A stretch of DNA of 64,000 nucleotides from Arthrobacter cupressi (GTDB lineage Bacteria > Actinomycetota > Actinomycetes > Actinomycetales > Micrococcaceae), in assembly GCF_900099975.1 (NCBI RefSeq), contig NZ_FNEI01000014.1:1-64000 (forward strand). The letters are read 5' to 3'. Positions 27,795 through 37,240 of this stretch are shown here, piece after piece. Numbering within the stretch: position 1 is the stretch's first letter; each line of letters opens with the position of its first letter. Made by a program: the position numbers and the translations under genes. The notes under the pieces were generated by a model that did no database searches, had not been told where the DNA came from, and was given only the letters and a program-made list of their open reading frames with translations.

Positions 27795-28452
27795 CTACGA
27801 GGACGCCGTCGCCGGGCTCGCCGCCCTGGGGGAGCGGCCGGGCGGGGCGCGCGCGGCACTGGAAGCCGTGCTGATGGTCATCGACCAGCCGGCCAGTTCC
27901 GAGGAACTGGCCGCGGGGCTGGGACTGACGGTCGCCGTCGTCGACGAACTGCTCGCGGGGCTGCAGCGCGACTACAACGGCTATACTGTTAACGCCCCGG
28001 GCACGGATGCTGACGGTTCACCTGCTGACGCAGGCGCCAGCAGCGCACCCCGGGGTTTTGAGTTGCGGAACGTCGCCGGCGGGTGGCGGATCTACTCACG
28101 GCCGGAATTTTCCGACGTCGTGGGGAAATTCGTCCTGGACGGGCAGACGGCGCGGCTGACCCAGGCGGCACTGGAAACCATGGCGGTCATCGCGTACCGG
28201 CAGCCGGTCTCCCGGGCCAGGGTGTCGGCCATCCGCGGCGTGAACGTCGACTCGGTGGTGCGGACCTTGGTCCAGCGCGGCCTGGTCGAGGAAGCCGGCA
28301 CCGATCCCGAATCCGGGTCGCTCCTGTACCGGAGCACCTCGTACTTCCTGGAACGGATGGGCATCGCCTCCCTCGAGGAGCTGCCGCCCTTGTCGCCGCA
28401 CCTCCCGGGACTCGAAGGCATCGAGGAATTCTTCGATGCCGAGCGCATGTAA
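27787..28452 (+). CDS. scpB: Segregation and condensation protein B
   Basis: 221 residues, tandem winged-helix partner of ScpA. Recognised by LEAVLMVIDQPASSEELAAG, LRNVAGGWRIYSRPEF, the conserved AALETMAVIAYRQPVSRAR and SAIRGVNVDSVVRTLVQRGL, and the YRSTSYFLERMG ending. An insert of about 20 residues (APGTDADGSPADAGASSAP) separates the two parts of the first winged helix. Translational coupling to scpA by an 8-base overlap. Confidence 0.95.
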   Translation: MSDYEDAVAGLAALGERPGGARAALEAVLMVIDQPASSEELAAGLGLTVAVVDELLAGLQRDYNGYTVNAPGTDADGSPADAGASSAPRGFELRNVAGGWRIYSRPEFSDVVGKFVLDGQTARLTQAALETMAVIAYRQPVSRARVSAIRGVNVDSVVRTLVQRGLVEEAGTDPESGSLLYRSTSYFLERMGIASLEELPPLSPHLPGLEGIEEFFDAERM

Positions 28453-28542
28453 GCGCCTATCGCAAGGCAGAATTAAACACAGTGGGCAGAGCCAATCTGC
28501 CCGGCCGGCCGGAACAGCCGGCCCATAACAAAAGGACGGGTC
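28453..28542 (+). promoter_or_regulatory. rluB leader with two tandem stem-loops
   Basis: GGGCAGA-N5-TCTGCCC (28484-28502) and GGCCGGC-N7-GCCGGCC (28503-28523) are perfect stems lying end to end, 20 bases before the rluB start. AAAAGGA at 28530-28536 is the ribosome binding site. They could end scpB transcription in part or regulate rluB translation. No known riboswitch pattern is recognised. Confidence 0.45.
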
Positions 28543-29739
28543 ATGACACAGGCGGGACGCCAGGGTTCACCACGTAACGGATCGGGACGCAGCGGCGCAG
28601 GGCGCGGCGACGCCGGACAGGGCCGCGGCGGCGCCGGCCGCGGCTTCGGCAGCAACCGGGGCAACGCAGGCAAGCGCAGCTTCCAGGGCGGCCCGTCCAG
28701 GCCGTCCCGTCCCCGCGAGGACGCCCCCTTCGACCCGGACAACCCCACCACCGGCGCCGGCTTCGGCAAGCGCAAGTCCAATGCCTCCGGCGCGTCCGGA
28801 GCCAAAACCCCGCGCAAGCCCGGCTCCAACAAGCCCGGCTACGGCAAGGCCCCCGGCACCCCCGGTGCGCTGAAGCCCAAGGCCAAGCCCGCCAAGCAGA
28901 CCGGCGCACGCGCCTTCGGCGGCGAACGCTTCGGCCAGAACCTCGGCCCCGTCCGCAAGGCCCGCGGTCCCAAGGGCAACGTTCCGCAGTCCGAGCAGCA
29001 CGACTCCGACGGCGTACGCCTCCAGAAGGTCATGGCCCAGGCCGGTGTGGCATCGCGCCGCGTCTGCGAGGAACTGATCCTTGAAGGCCGCGTGGAGGTC
29101 AACGGCCAGGTCACCACCGAGCTCGGCATGCGCGTGGATCCCGCCACCGCGGTGATCCACGTGGACGGCATCCGCATCCAGCTGGACGAGAACCTGCTCT
29201 ACATGGTCTTCAACAAGCCCAAGGGCGTCGTGTCCACCATGGAAGACCCCGAAGGCCGCCCCTGCATCAGCGATTTCCTCAAGAGCAGCAAGACCCGCGG
29301 CGAACGGCTCTTCCACGTGGGACGCCTGGACGTCGCCACCGAAGGGCTGCTGCTGCTGACCAACGACGGCGAACTGGCCAACCGCCTGACCCACCCGTCC
29401 TACGAAGTCCCCAAGACCTACCTCGTGCAGGTACGCGCACCGTTCCCGCACGGCGTCGGCGCCAAGCTCAAGGCCGGCGTGGAGCTCGAGGACGGCATCG
29501 CCGCGGTGGACTCCTTTAAGCTGGTGGACTCCACTCCCGGCTACGTGCTGATCGAGGTCGTGCTGCACTCGGGCAAGAACCGCATCGTGCGCCGCATGTT
29601 CGACGCCGTCGGCTTCCCCGTGCAGCGCCTGGTGCGCGTCAAGATCGGTCCCATCGGCCTGGGCGACCAGCGCCAGGGAAGCATCCGCAACCTCGGCAAG
29701 CAGGAAATCGGGCACCTTCTGGCATCGGTGGGGCTCTAA
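28543..29739 (+). CDS. rluB: 23S rRNA pseudouridine synthase, RluB/RsuA family, with long basic Gly-rich head
   Basis: 398 residues. The catalytic part starts near residue 160: S4 domain (RLQKVMAQAGVASRRVCEEL) then the synthase domain with FNKPKGVVSTM, the catalytic Asp in GRLDVATEGLLLLTNDG and HSGKNRIVRRMF. It makes pseudouridine in 23S rRNA; the exact target (2605-type) is inferred. Residues 1-155 form an unusual Gly/Arg/Ser/Lys-rich, probably disordered extension (NGSGRSGAGRGDAGQGRGG). Similar heads are known in actinobacterial homologues. Followed by tyrA after 3 bases. Confidence 0.93.
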   Translation: MTQAGRQGSPRNGSGRSGAGRGDAGQGRGGAGRGFGSNRGNAGKRSFQGGPSRPSRPREDAPFDPDNPTTGAGFGKRKSNASGASGAKTPRKPGSNKPGYGKAPGTPGALKPKAKPAKQTGARAFGGERFGQNLGPVRKARGPKGNVPQSEQHDSDGVRLQKVMAQAGVASRRVCEELILEGRVEVNGQVTTELGMRVDPATAVIHVDGIRIQLDENLLYMVFNKPKGVVSTMEDPEGRPCISDFLKSSKTRGERLFHVGRLDVATEGLLLLTNDGELANRLTHPSYEVPKTYLVQVRAPFPHGVGAKLKAGVELEDGIAAVDSFKLVDSTPGYVLIEVVLHSGKNRIVRRMFDAVGFPVQRLVRVKIGPIGLGDQRQGSIRNLGKQEIGHLLASVGL

Positions 29740-29742
29740 GGC

Positions 29743-30861
29743 ATGTCGGCATTCCACACGCACGGCCGCGGGCACCTGGACGGGCCGGTGGTCATCTTCG
29801 GCACCGGGCTGCTCGGTGCGAGTATCGGGCTCGGCCTCCGTGGCCGCGGCGTGCCCGTGTTCCTGTCCGACCCGTCGCCCACCAACCAGGCCGTCGCCGT
29901 CGACATCGGTGCCGGCCGGCCCATTTCCGAGCTGGCAGCGGAGCTCGACGGCGGCCCGCAACTCGTGGTGGTCGCCGCACCGCCGGACGTGACGGCCGAC
30001 GTCGTCGAACACGCCCTGGGCGAGTACCCCGGCGCCGTGGTGGTCGACATCGCCAGCGTGAAGGCCGGCATCCAGGCGGATTTGCGCCGCCGAGGCGTGG
30101 ACATGTCCCGCTACGTGGGCACGCACCCGATGGCCGGTCGCGAAAAGTCCGGCCCGGTTGCCGCCCGCGGAGAACTGTTCACCTCCATGCCGTGGGTGTT
30201 GTGCCCGTCGGAAGAAAGCAGCGCGGATGCCCTGCAAACGGCACGTTCCCTCGCCGGAGACCTGGGCGCCATCGTCACCCAGTTCAACGCCGAGGAACAC
30301 GACGAAGCCGTGGCCCTGGTCTCGCACCTACCCCAGGTGATGTCTTCACTGTTGGCCAGCCGCCTGCAGGGGACCCCGTTGCACGCCCTGTCCCTGGCGG
30401 GCAACGGGCTGCGCGACACTACCCGCATCGCCGCCAGCGACCCCACCCTCTGGGTGCAGATCCTGGGCGGCAACGCAGGGAAGATCGTGGAGATCCTCTA
30501 CGGTGTCCGCGAGGACCTGAACAGGCTGATCGGCACCCTCGAGGATCCGCTGGCCCCGGGCGCCCGCCTGGACCTGGCCCAGCTGATGAGCGAAGGCAAC
30601 GCCGGGCAGGCCCGTGTTCCGGGAAAGCACGGCGGCCCGCCGCAGGCCTACTCCTGGCTGACCGTCCTGGTGGACGACAAGCCCGGACAGATCGCGCGGC
30701 TGCTGACCGAGATCGGCGAGATCGGCGTCAACGTCGAAGACCTCCGCCTGGACCACTCGTCGGGGCAGAATGTCGGCATGGTGGAACTGTCGGTGTTGCC
30801 GAACAAGCACGACCTCCTTATTGAAGCCCTCAGCGACCGTGGATGGCGGGTACTGCAGTAA
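29743..30861 (+). CDS. tyrA: Prephenate dehydrogenase with ACT domain
   Basis: 372 residues. It converts prephenate to 4-hydroxyphenylpyruvate in tyrosine synthesis. The NAD-binding loop is FGTGLLGASIG (19-29); the substrate side shows THPMAGREKSGP and the HD-containing NAEEHDEAVALVSHLPQ. A C-terminal ACT domain (residues about 300-372, LTVLVDDKPGQIARLLTEIG) suggests feedback control by an aromatic amino acid. Start ATG follows the rluB stop by 3 bases. Its TAA overlaps the cmk ATG by one base. Confidence 0.94.
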   Translation: MSAFHTHGRGHLDGPVVIFGTGLLGASIGLGLRGRGVPVFLSDPSPTNQAVAVDIGAGRPISELAAELDGGPQLVVVAAPPDVTADVVEHALGEYPGAVVVDIASVKAGIQADLRRRGVDMSRYVGTHPMAGREKSGPVAARGELFTSMPWVLCPSEESSADALQTARSLAGDLGAIVTQFNAEEHDEAVALVSHLPQVMSSLLASRLQGTPLHALSLAGNGLRDTTRIAASDPTLWVQILGGNAGKIVEILYGVREDLNRLIGTLEDPLAPGARLDLAQLMSEGNAGQARVPGKHGGPPQAYSWLTVLVDDKPGQIARLLTEIGEIGVNVEDLRLDHSSGQNVGMVELSVLPNKHDLLIEALSDRGWRVLQ

Positions 30862-31574
30862 TGACACGTGAACTCTTTGGCCCCGAAACCGTCGTCCGCC
30901 CCGGCAAGCCGCTGGTGGTCGCCATCGACGGGCCCTCCGGCTCCGGCAAGTCCAGCGTCAGCAAGGAGGTGGCGCGCCGCCTCAAGCTCGCGTACCTGGA
31001 CACCGGCGCGATGTACCGGGCCCTCACCTGGTACTGCCTGAAGACGGGCGTGGACCTGAACGACGGCGCCGTCGTCGAGCAGGCAGCAGAGGACCTGCCC
31101 CTGGAAATCAGCACCAGCCCCAACCACGAGTACGTGGCAGTGGGCGGCGTCGACATCACCGAAGACATCCGCGAACCGCGGATTTCCTCCTCAGTGAGCG
31201 CCATCGCCACCACCATGGGCGCCCGCAACGAGCTGATCCGCCGCCAGCGCGAGCTGATCGACCAGCACCACCACCGCATGGTGGTCGAGGGCCGGGACAT
31301 CACCACCGTCGTCGCGCCCAACGCCGAAATCCGCATGCTGCTGACCGCCAGCGAAGAAGCCCGGCTCCGCCGCCGCGGCATCCAGCTTGGCGGCACTCAG
31401 AGCAAGGAGGAGCTCGCCGCCCAGGTGATCCAGCGGGACGCGAAGGACTCCACCGTGGTGAACTTCACCCGCGCCGCCGACGGCGTCGTCACCCTGGACT
31501 CCTCGGACCTGGACTTCGAGCAGACCGTGGACACGGCCCTGGAGATCGTGGCCAAGGTCATCTACGGTGACTGA
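30861..31574 (+). CDS. cmk: Cytidylate kinase
   Basis: 237 residues. P-loop GPSGSGKSS at 24-32, then YLDTGAMYRALTW, the NMP-binding insert typical of the long CMPK, VVEGRDITTVVAPNA and RDAKDST. It phosphorylates CMP and dCMP. The ATG at 30861 (TAATG overlap with tyrA) is preferred to the upstream in-frame codon at 30843, which lies inside tyrA and lacks a ribosome binding site. Confidence 0.95.
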   Translation: MTRELFGPETVVRPGKPLVVAIDGPSGSGKSSVSKEVARRLKLAYLDTGAMYRALTWYCLKTGVDLNDGAVVEQAAEDLPLEISTSPNHEYVAVGGVDITEDIREPRISSSVSAIATTMGARNELIRRQRELIDQHHHRMVVEGRDITTVVAPNAEIRMLLTASEEARLRRRGIQLGGTQSKEELAAQVIQRDAKDSTVVNFTRAADGVVTLDSSDLDFEQTVDTALEIVAKVIYGD

Positions 31575-32271
31575 GCTTCCCGGGCAGCGCGTCCCGGCGG
31601 GTCTCCCGGCGAAATGGACCATGCTGTGGAGCCGGCCCGTCGGCTTCCTGCTGGACCATGTGCTGTACAAGACCAGCGTGCGCGGGCGCTCCAACGTCCC
31701 CAAGGCCGGGCCGGTGATCTTCGCCGGAAACCACATCAGCTACCTGGACGGGCCGGTGATGTTCGGCGCGGCTCCGCGGGCCATGCACATCCTGGTCAAG
31801 AAGGAGATGTTTGCCGGGTTCCTGGGGCGGGTGCTGCGTGCGTCCGGCCAGATCCCGGTGGACCGCTCGGGCGACCGTGCCGCCCTGCAGGCCGGCAAGG
31901 GACTGCTCGACGCCGGCCGTTGCGTCGGGATCCTGCCTGAAGGGACCCGGGGGAGCGGCTCCGTTGAAAGCATCGCCAACGGCGTCGCCTGGCTCGCCCT
32001 GGCCACCGGTGCCACCGTGGTGCCGGTCGCGATCCTCGGCACCCGGCACGGCGGGGAACACCGCGACTCGATCCCGCCGCTGCGCCGCCGCCTGTCCGTC
32101 AGCTTCGGTGCTCCGCTGTGCGTGAGCCGCCGAAGCGGCGAGTCCGGGCGTGTTTCAATGGACAGGGCGGCTGCCGAGATCCAGGCCGCGCTGGCCGGAC
32201 ACGTCCGGGACAGCGTGGCGCAAACAGGACAGGCATTGCCCCACATACCACCACTAAGGAAAGTGCAATGA
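31567..32271 (+). CDS. 1-acyl-sn-glycerol-3-phosphate acyltransferase family (PlsC-like)
   Basis: 234 residues. The acyltransferase box NHISYLD (the His and Asp catalytic pair) and the [12 protein letters not shown] glycerol-phosphate motif are intact, and [14 protein letters not shown] completes the fold. A hydrophobic segment at residues 18-32 can anchor it to the membrane. Starts with GTG inside the end of cmk (8-base overlap) and ends in an ATGA overlap with der, so the three are one operon. A second, unrelated-position PlsC-like gene is at 61298. Confidence 0.9.
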   Translation: MTELPGQRVPAGLPAKWTMLWSRPVGFLLDHVLYKTSVRGRSNVPKAGPVIFAGNHISYLDGPVMFGAAPRAMHILVKKEMFAGFLGRVLRASGQIPVDRSGDRAALQAGKGLLDAGRCVGILPEGTRGSGSVESIANGVAWLALATGATVVPVAILGTRHGGEHRDSIPPLRRRLSVSFGAPLCVSRRSGESGRVSMDRAAAEIQAALAGHVRDSVAQTGQALPHIPPLRKVQ

Positions 32272-33818
32272 GCGATACGATTCATAAATCCGGACTCCAC
32301 GGAGCCGGCGACGACGAATACACGCCCACCGGCACCGACCAGGTGGCTGAGAACCTCGCCGCCCTGGACGACGAGGAAGCAGACCTTCGCGCCGCGTCCC
32401 TCCGGGCCGGCCTGGAAGACTACGAGCTCGATGAGGACGACGCCGCCCTCCTTGACGGCCTCTACGGTGACGAAGGCGAGGAAGGCCCGCTCCAGCTGGA
32501 CCCGGTCCTGGCCATCATCGGCCGCCCGAACGTCGGCAAGTCCACCCTCGTGAACCGCATCCTCGGCCGCCGCGAGGCCGTCGTCGAGGACGTCCCCGGC
32601 GTCACCCGCGACCGGGTCATGTACTCGGCACGCTGGAACGGCAAGAACTTCACCCTCGTTGACACCGGCGGCTGGGAGCACGACGCCAAGGGCATCCACG
32701 CCCGCGTGGCCGAGCAGGCCGAAATGGCCGTGGAACTCGCCGACGCCGTCCTGTTCGTGGTGGACTCCGCCGTTGGCGCCACCGCCACGGACGAAGGCGT
32801 CATGAAGATGCTGCGCAAGTCCAAGAAGCCGGTCATCCTTGTGGCCAACAAGGTGGACGACTTCGCGCAGGAAGCCGACTCCGCCGCGCTGTGGGGACTG
32901 GGCTTCGGCGAACCGTACCCGGTATCCGCGCTGCACGGCCGCGGCGTGGCCGACCTCCTGGACAAGGTCATCGACACTCTTCCCGAGTTCTCCCAGGTGG
33001 AAAGCGTTGACCGTTCCGGCGGGCCCCGCCGCATCGCGCTGATCGGCCGCCCGAACGTGGGCAAGTCCTCGCTGCTGAACAAGCTCGCGGGCTCCGAACG
33101 CGTCGTCGTCGACAATCTCGCCGGCACCACCCGCGACCCCGTGGACGAGTTCATTGAGCTCGGCGACCGCACCTGGCGCTTCGTGGACACCGCCGGCATC
33201 CGCCGCCGCCAGCACATGGCGCAGGGTGCGGACTTCTACGCCTCCCTGCGTACGCAGGCCGCGCTCGAAAAGGCGGAGGTCGCCGTCGTGCTCCTCGCCG
33301 TGGACGAGGTGCTCAGCGAGCAGGACGTTCGCATTCTGCAGCTGGCCATCGAGTCCGGCCGCGCGCTGGTCCTCGCGTTCAACAAGTGGGACCTGCTGGA
33401 CGACGAACGCCGCCGTTACCTGGAGCGCGAGATCGAGCAGGACCTGGCGCACGTGGAGTGGGCGCCGCGCGTCAACATCTCCGCCAAGACCGGCTGGCAC
33501 AAGGACCGCCTGGTGCCCGCGCTGGACAAGGCGCTGGAGAGCTGGGACCGCCGCATCCCCACCGGACGCCTGAACGCCTTCCTGGGCGAGCTGGTGGCCG
33601 CGCACCCGCACCCGGTCCGCGGCGGCAAGCAGCCGCGCATCCTCTTCGGCACCCAGGCCTCCAGCCGCCCGCCGAAGTTCGTGCTGTTCACCACCGGCTT
33701 CCTTGACCCCGGCTATCGCCGCTTCATCACCCGCCGCCTGCGCGAGACGTTCGGCTTCGAGGGCACGCCCATCGAGGTCAGCATGCGTGTTCGCGAGAAG
33801 CGCGGGCGGAAGAAGTAG
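32268..33818 (+). CDS. der: Ribosome-assembly GTPase Der (EngA)
   Basis: 516 residues. Two G domains in tandem: GRPNVGKST at about 85-93 with [11 protein letters not shown] and NKVD, and GRPNVGKSS near 258 with DTAGIRRR and NKWD; a C-terminal KH-like domain ends in [10 protein letters not shown]. Der acts in 50S subunit assembly. The first 78 residues are an acidic actinobacterial extension ([20 protein letters not shown]). Start is the ATG of the ATGA overlap with the acyltransferase gene. Confidence 0.97.
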   Translation: MSDTIHKSGLHGAGDDEYTPTGTDQVAENLAALDDEEADLRAASLRAGLEDYELDEDDAALLDGLYGDEGEEGPLQLDPVLAIIGRPNVGKSTLVNRILGRREAVVEDVPGVTRDRVMYSARWNGKNFTLVDTGGWEHDAKGIHARVAEQAEMAVELADAVLFVVDSAVGATATDEGVMKMLRKSKKPVILVANKVDDFAQEADSAALWGLGFGEPYPVSALHGRGVADLLDKVIDTLPEFSQVESVDRSGGPRRIALIGRPNVGKSSLLNKLAGSERVVVDNLAGTTRDPVDEFIELGDRTWRFVDTAGIRRRQHMAQGADFYASLRTQAALEKAEVAVVLLAVDEVLSEQDVRILQLAIESGRALVLAFNKWDLLDDERRRYLEREIEQDLAHVEWAPRVNISAKTGWHKDRLVPALDKALESWDRRIPTGRLNAFLGELVAAHPHPVRGGKQPRILFGTQASSRPPKFVLFTTGFLDPGYRRFITRRLRETFGFEGTPIEVSMRVREKRGRKK

Positions 33819-33840
33819 CTTCGCCGCTCCTAACGCACGA

Positions 33841-33877
33841 CGGCGCGCCTCCCCTTTGCGGGGAGGCGCGCCGTTTT
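33841..33877 (+). terminator. Rho-independent terminator after der
   Basis: A 14-bp perfect stem (33841-33854 with 33860-33873, CGGCGCGCCTCCCC) with a TTTGC loop and TTTT tail ends the parA-der operon. It also serves the convergent membrane-protein gene, although the minus-strand tail is weaker. Confidence 0.93.
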
Positions 33878-33891
33878 GTTCTAGGTGCTGC

Positions 33892-35037
33892 TTACGCCTC
33901 GGCTACTGCCGTCTGGTTGCGGAAGTGCCCGGTGACGATGAGCAGCACGCCGGCCACGGCCCAGGCCCCGAGGACCAGCCAGGGGAACAGCGCGGCGGCG
34001 TCCGGGAAGTAGGACAGGTCGCGCAGGAGGGTGCCGGAGGCGCCGGGTACGAACCACTGTCCCACGTCGCCCCAGGGGGCCGGCAGGAATTCCCTCGGCT
34101 GGGTGAGCGAGGCCAGGGGGTTGCCGATGAACATGGTGATCACCGCGCCCACTGCGATGCCGGCACGGCCCATGAGCGCGGACAGTCCCGTGATGATCGC
34201 GGCAGTCGCGGCGATGCCCAGCCCGACCGCGGCGCTGTTGGCCCAGAAGTCGCCCTGCAGGATGTGGAACCAGCCCTGCAGGATGCCCACCAGGCCCAGT
34301 CCGCCGGTCACGCCGTAGGCCAGAACCGCGCCCAGCCGCCGCCAGGCCCCGGAGACCAGCAGCGAGATGAGGATGCCGCCCACCATTCCGCCCATGGTGA
34401 GCGGGAGGCCGGCGACCGCCAGGCCGGTGCCACGCGGGTCATCGGCGGAGAGAGGCACGACGTCGGTCACCACCACGGTGGGGACGGCCGCGGGTGCCTG
34501 TTGGTTGGCGGGCGCCTGGCTCGCGGGCGGCTGGCTTGCGGGCGGCTTGGCTCCGCCTTGCTGGGCTGCTTGCGCGGCGACGATCTTTGCCTGCATCTGC
34601 GCGACCGCATCGGTCAATGCCCCGATGGCCTGCTTGTCGATCTGCTGTTGCAGCCCGATCCCCAGCTGGCTCAACGCCGCGCTGGCGGCCGGGCTTGCGG
34701 CGCTGGCCGTCAGGATTTCGGGCGCGCCTGCTCCTTGGCTCGCGGGAAGCACCACCGCGCCATACACATCGCGGTCCTTGATGGCGGCGACGGCCTCGTC
34801 CCGGTTGGCGACGGTGCGCACGTCCAGCATGCCCTCCGGCGCCCTGGCGGTGAGCTGCTGGACCTGTTCCTCGATGCCGACGACGGCGACGGGCAGGTGC
34901 TGTGGCTTGGCCGTTACGCTCGGCCAGGAGAAGGCCAGCAGGATGATGCACACGGCCACGGCAGCCAGCACCGCCGTGCGGATTGCCTGCGGCCAGCCGG
35001 TGCGGGGTGCCTTATGCGCTGGGGCGGTGGTAGCCAT
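33892..35037 (-). CDS. ABC-2/YhgE-like membrane protein
   Basis: 381 residues. One N-terminal membrane helix (about 20-38), an extracytoplasmic segment with a Gln/Pro/Ala-rich low-complexity stretch (PPASQPPASQAPANQQAP, about 165-185), then five or so membrane helices, ending TGHFRNQTAVAEA. The topology resembles YhgE/Pip and DUF3533 proteins, which are ABC-2 permease-like and often paired with TetR regulators. Transport substrate unknown. The ATG at 35037 is preferred because AAGGAG is 7 bases upstream; a TTG five codons earlier overlaps that ribosome binding site. Confidence 0.75.
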   Translation of the reverse strand: MATTAPAHKAPRTGWPQAIRTAVLAAVAVCIILLAFSWPSVTAKPQHLPVAVVGIEEQVQQLTARAPEGMLDVRTVANRDEAVAAIKDRDVYGAVVLPASQGAGAPEILTASAASPAASAALSQLGIGLQQQIDKQAIGALTDAVAQMQAKIVAAQAAQQGGAKPPASQPPASQAPANQQAPAAVPTVVVTDVVPLSADDPRGTGLAVAGLPLTMGGMVGGILISLLVSGAWRRLGAVLAYGVTGGLGLVGILQGWFHILQGDFWANSAAVGLGIAATAAIITGLSALMGRAGIAVGAVITMFIGNPLASLTQPREFLPAPWGDVGQWFVPGASGTLLRDLSYFPDAAALFPWLVLGAWAVAGVLLIVTGHFRNQTAVAEA

Positions 35038-35057
35038 GACGGGCTCCTTCAATAAAA

Positions 35058-35116
35058 AGAATGTTCGTTCTCTATTTTCCTCTAGGAGGGTAGACTGTCA
35101 AGAACGATCATTCGTT
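35058..35116. promoter_or_regulatory. TetR operator pair in the divergent promoter
   Basis: AGAATGTTCGTTCT (35058-35071, AGAA/TTCT ends) and AACGATCATTCGTT (35103-35116, AACGA-N4-TCGTT) are inverted repeats sharing the GTTCGTTC/GAACGA core. They lie between the membrane-protein gene and the tetR gene, the usual place for TetR self-regulation. Confidence 0.65.
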
Positions 35117-35152
35117 TTTAATGCCCGGCGGGACACGGGACGAAGGAGTGCC

Positions 35153-35749
35153 ATGCCGAAGGTCAGTGAGGCGCACCGCGAAATGCAGCGGCAGCGGATC
35201 CTCGACGCCGCTCTCAGCTGCGTGGCGCGCAAGGGGTTCGCATCGACGTCGATGGCGGACATTATTGCGGAGGCCGGCCTGTCCGCAGGCGCCGTCTACG
35301 TGTACTACCGCAGCAAGGAACAGCTCACGGTCGACGTCGGGCGGCGGGTGCTGAACGCGAAGATCGCGGTGCTGGACGGCTTCCTGGAGCTCGACGAGGT
35401 GCCAGCTCCCGCCGTGGCGATTCCGGAGTTCCTGGCGCAGATGCCGCGCGACGGCTTCTTCCCGGACGTGGCGGTGCAGGTCTGGGGCGAGGCGATCCAT
35501 TCACCCGAGCTCAGGGAGACCGCCCGTGGCCTGATCTCCGAGGTCAGCGGGCATTTCGCTGCCTACTTGGCGGCCTGGTTCCGGCAGTCCCGCGGGCTGG
35601 GGGAGAAGGAGGCCCTGGCGGAGGGAACGCGGGTGGCGCCGGCCGCCGTCGGGCTGGTCCAGGGGTATATGGTGCAGAGCGTCTTCTCGGACGACGCCGC
35701 GCGGCAGCGGTACCGCGAGGCCGGGGCGGCGCTGTTGGCGGGGTTGTAG
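35153..35749 (+). CDS. TetR family transcriptional regulator
   Basis: 198 residues. N-terminal helix-turn-helix: QRILDAALSCVARKGFASTS followed by MADIIAEAGLSAGAVYVYY and RSKEQL, the typical TetR signature. The C-terminal helical ligand domain shows no specific motif. ATG 35153 follows CGAAGGAGTGCC. Divergent from the membrane protein; the shared spacer carries two palindromes, so it very likely represses that gene and itself. Confidence 0.9.
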   Translation: MPKVSEAHREMQRQRILDAALSCVARKGFASTSMADIIAEAGLSAGAVYVYYRSKEQLTVDVGRRVLNAKIAVLDGFLELDEVPAPAVAIPEFLAQMPRDGFFPDVAVQVWGEAIHSPELRETARGLISEVSGHFAAYLAAWFRQSRGLGEKEALAEGTRVAPAAVGLVQGYMVQSVFSDDAARQRYREAGAALLAGL

Positions 35750-35784
35750 CTAAGAATGTCAGTGGGTGGTGATCTGATGGATTC

Positions 35785-37219
35785 ATGGAGATCACCACCA
35801 CTTTGAACAAGAGGACGCAGCCAGCCGCGGCTGATCCTTTGCTGGTGCTCGACGGTCTGGTCTCCACGCTTCAGTCCCTCGAGCAATCCATCGCAAGCAT
35901 GCAGGCTATGCGGGAGTACACGCTCGCCATCGCCTCGCGGCTGGCGGAGGCGATGAACGACGACGGCGGGTTGCCACCGGGGTTCGGCCCTGTACCGCCC
36001 GGCTCCGGTTCTGTCCGGTGGGACGCTGCGGAGCTGGCGCAGCGTGCGGTGGCGGCCGAGATCGCGACGGCGACCCGCGCGAACGACCGCACGATTCAAC
36101 GTCAGATGGGCCAGGCCGTGGAACTGCTGGATCGTTTCCCTGCGACCTTCGGGGCCCTCGCGCAGGGCCGGATCAGCCTGGCCCACGCCCGGGTGATCCA
36201 GGAGGCCGGGACGGCGCTGGACGACCACGAATCCTTGGCCCCGGTACGAGTCCATCGTGGTCCCCTGCGCCGAGCAGCAAGCGCCCAGCAGGGTCCGGCG
36301 TCTGGCCGTCCGGGAAGCGGAGAGAGCCCAGCCCGAGCTCTTGGCCACTCGACACGATCGCGCCTGCGAGGACCGCCGTGTCTGGGTCATGCCACTGCCC
36401 GACGGCATGGCCGAACTCGCCGCGGTCCTGCCCGCAGCGGTGGCGTACGGCATCCACGACCGCCTCACCCAGATGGCCAAAGCGCACGCCGACGCCGGCG
36501 CTAATCAGGCCTCCGGCGGTCTTGACCAGCGCACCACCGCTCAACGCACTACTGGCCAGCGCACCATTGATCAACTCCGCGCCGATCTCCTCTCAGAGCT
36601 GCTGCTCCGCGGCGCCCCGGCCGCGCACGACACCCCGGACGGTCTTCTCGCAGCCATCACGGCGCGGGTGGATGTCACCGTCCCTGTGTTGACCCTGATT
36701 GATGAAGGAGCTACGGGAGACGCAGTCGACCCAGCCTCGGGGACCGCCGCCGCGGTCACCGCAGCCCAGGTTCCCGCCGAGTTGGACGGACGTCACCCAA
36801 TCGACCCCGCCACCGCACGCATCCTCGCCGGACAAGCTACTGCGTGGAACAGAGTCCTGACCGATCCAATCACCGGTGGCGTCCTCGCAGTGGACAGGTA
36901 TCGGCCCGGCGAAGACCTCAAACGCCTCCTCGCCGCCCGCGATTCGCGATGCCGTTTCCCCGGCTGCGGAATCAAAGCCCGCGAACTGGACCTGGACCAC
37001 ACCCATGACGCCGCCCTCGGCGGAACCACCGAATCGGCCAACCTCGCCGGACTCTGCCGGCGTCACCACACGCTCAAGCACCACTCCTGGTGGAAAATCC
37101 AACAGACCGGGGCCGGGGCCCTCGAATGGACCAGTCCCACCGGACGTCGCCACACCGACCGACCACCCATACCCGCGACGTCCATAAGCAGCTTCGCCAA
37201 CAAGCCGCCGCCATTCTGA
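35785..37219 (+). pseudogene. DUF222-HNH endonuclease (13E12-like), frameshifted
   Basis: Two overlapping frames together make one DUF222 plus HNH protein of about 477 residues. Frame 1 (from ATG 35785) gives the DUF222 start through DRFPATFGALAQGRISLAHA and RVIQEAGTALDDHESLA, then turns into nonsense; frame 2 continues from RYESIVVPCAEQQAPSRVRR to the C-terminal HNH nuclease CRFPGCGIKARELDLDHTHD with GLCRRHHTLKHHSWW. The break is at the CCCC run 36239-36242: removing one C restores the expected LARYESIVVPC. Either a pseudogene, a sequencing error in a homopolymer, or slippage. This repeat family is common in actinobacteria and its role is poorly known. Confidence 0.85.
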
Positions 37220-37240
37220 GCTGCCATTGGGTCGCCGAGA

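Noticed and set aside
35785..37219. DUF222-HNH gene as a homing endonuclease or mobile intron
   Set aside because: The family is common and non-mobile-looking in actinobacteria; no intron or intein boundaries or flanking repeats are visible here.
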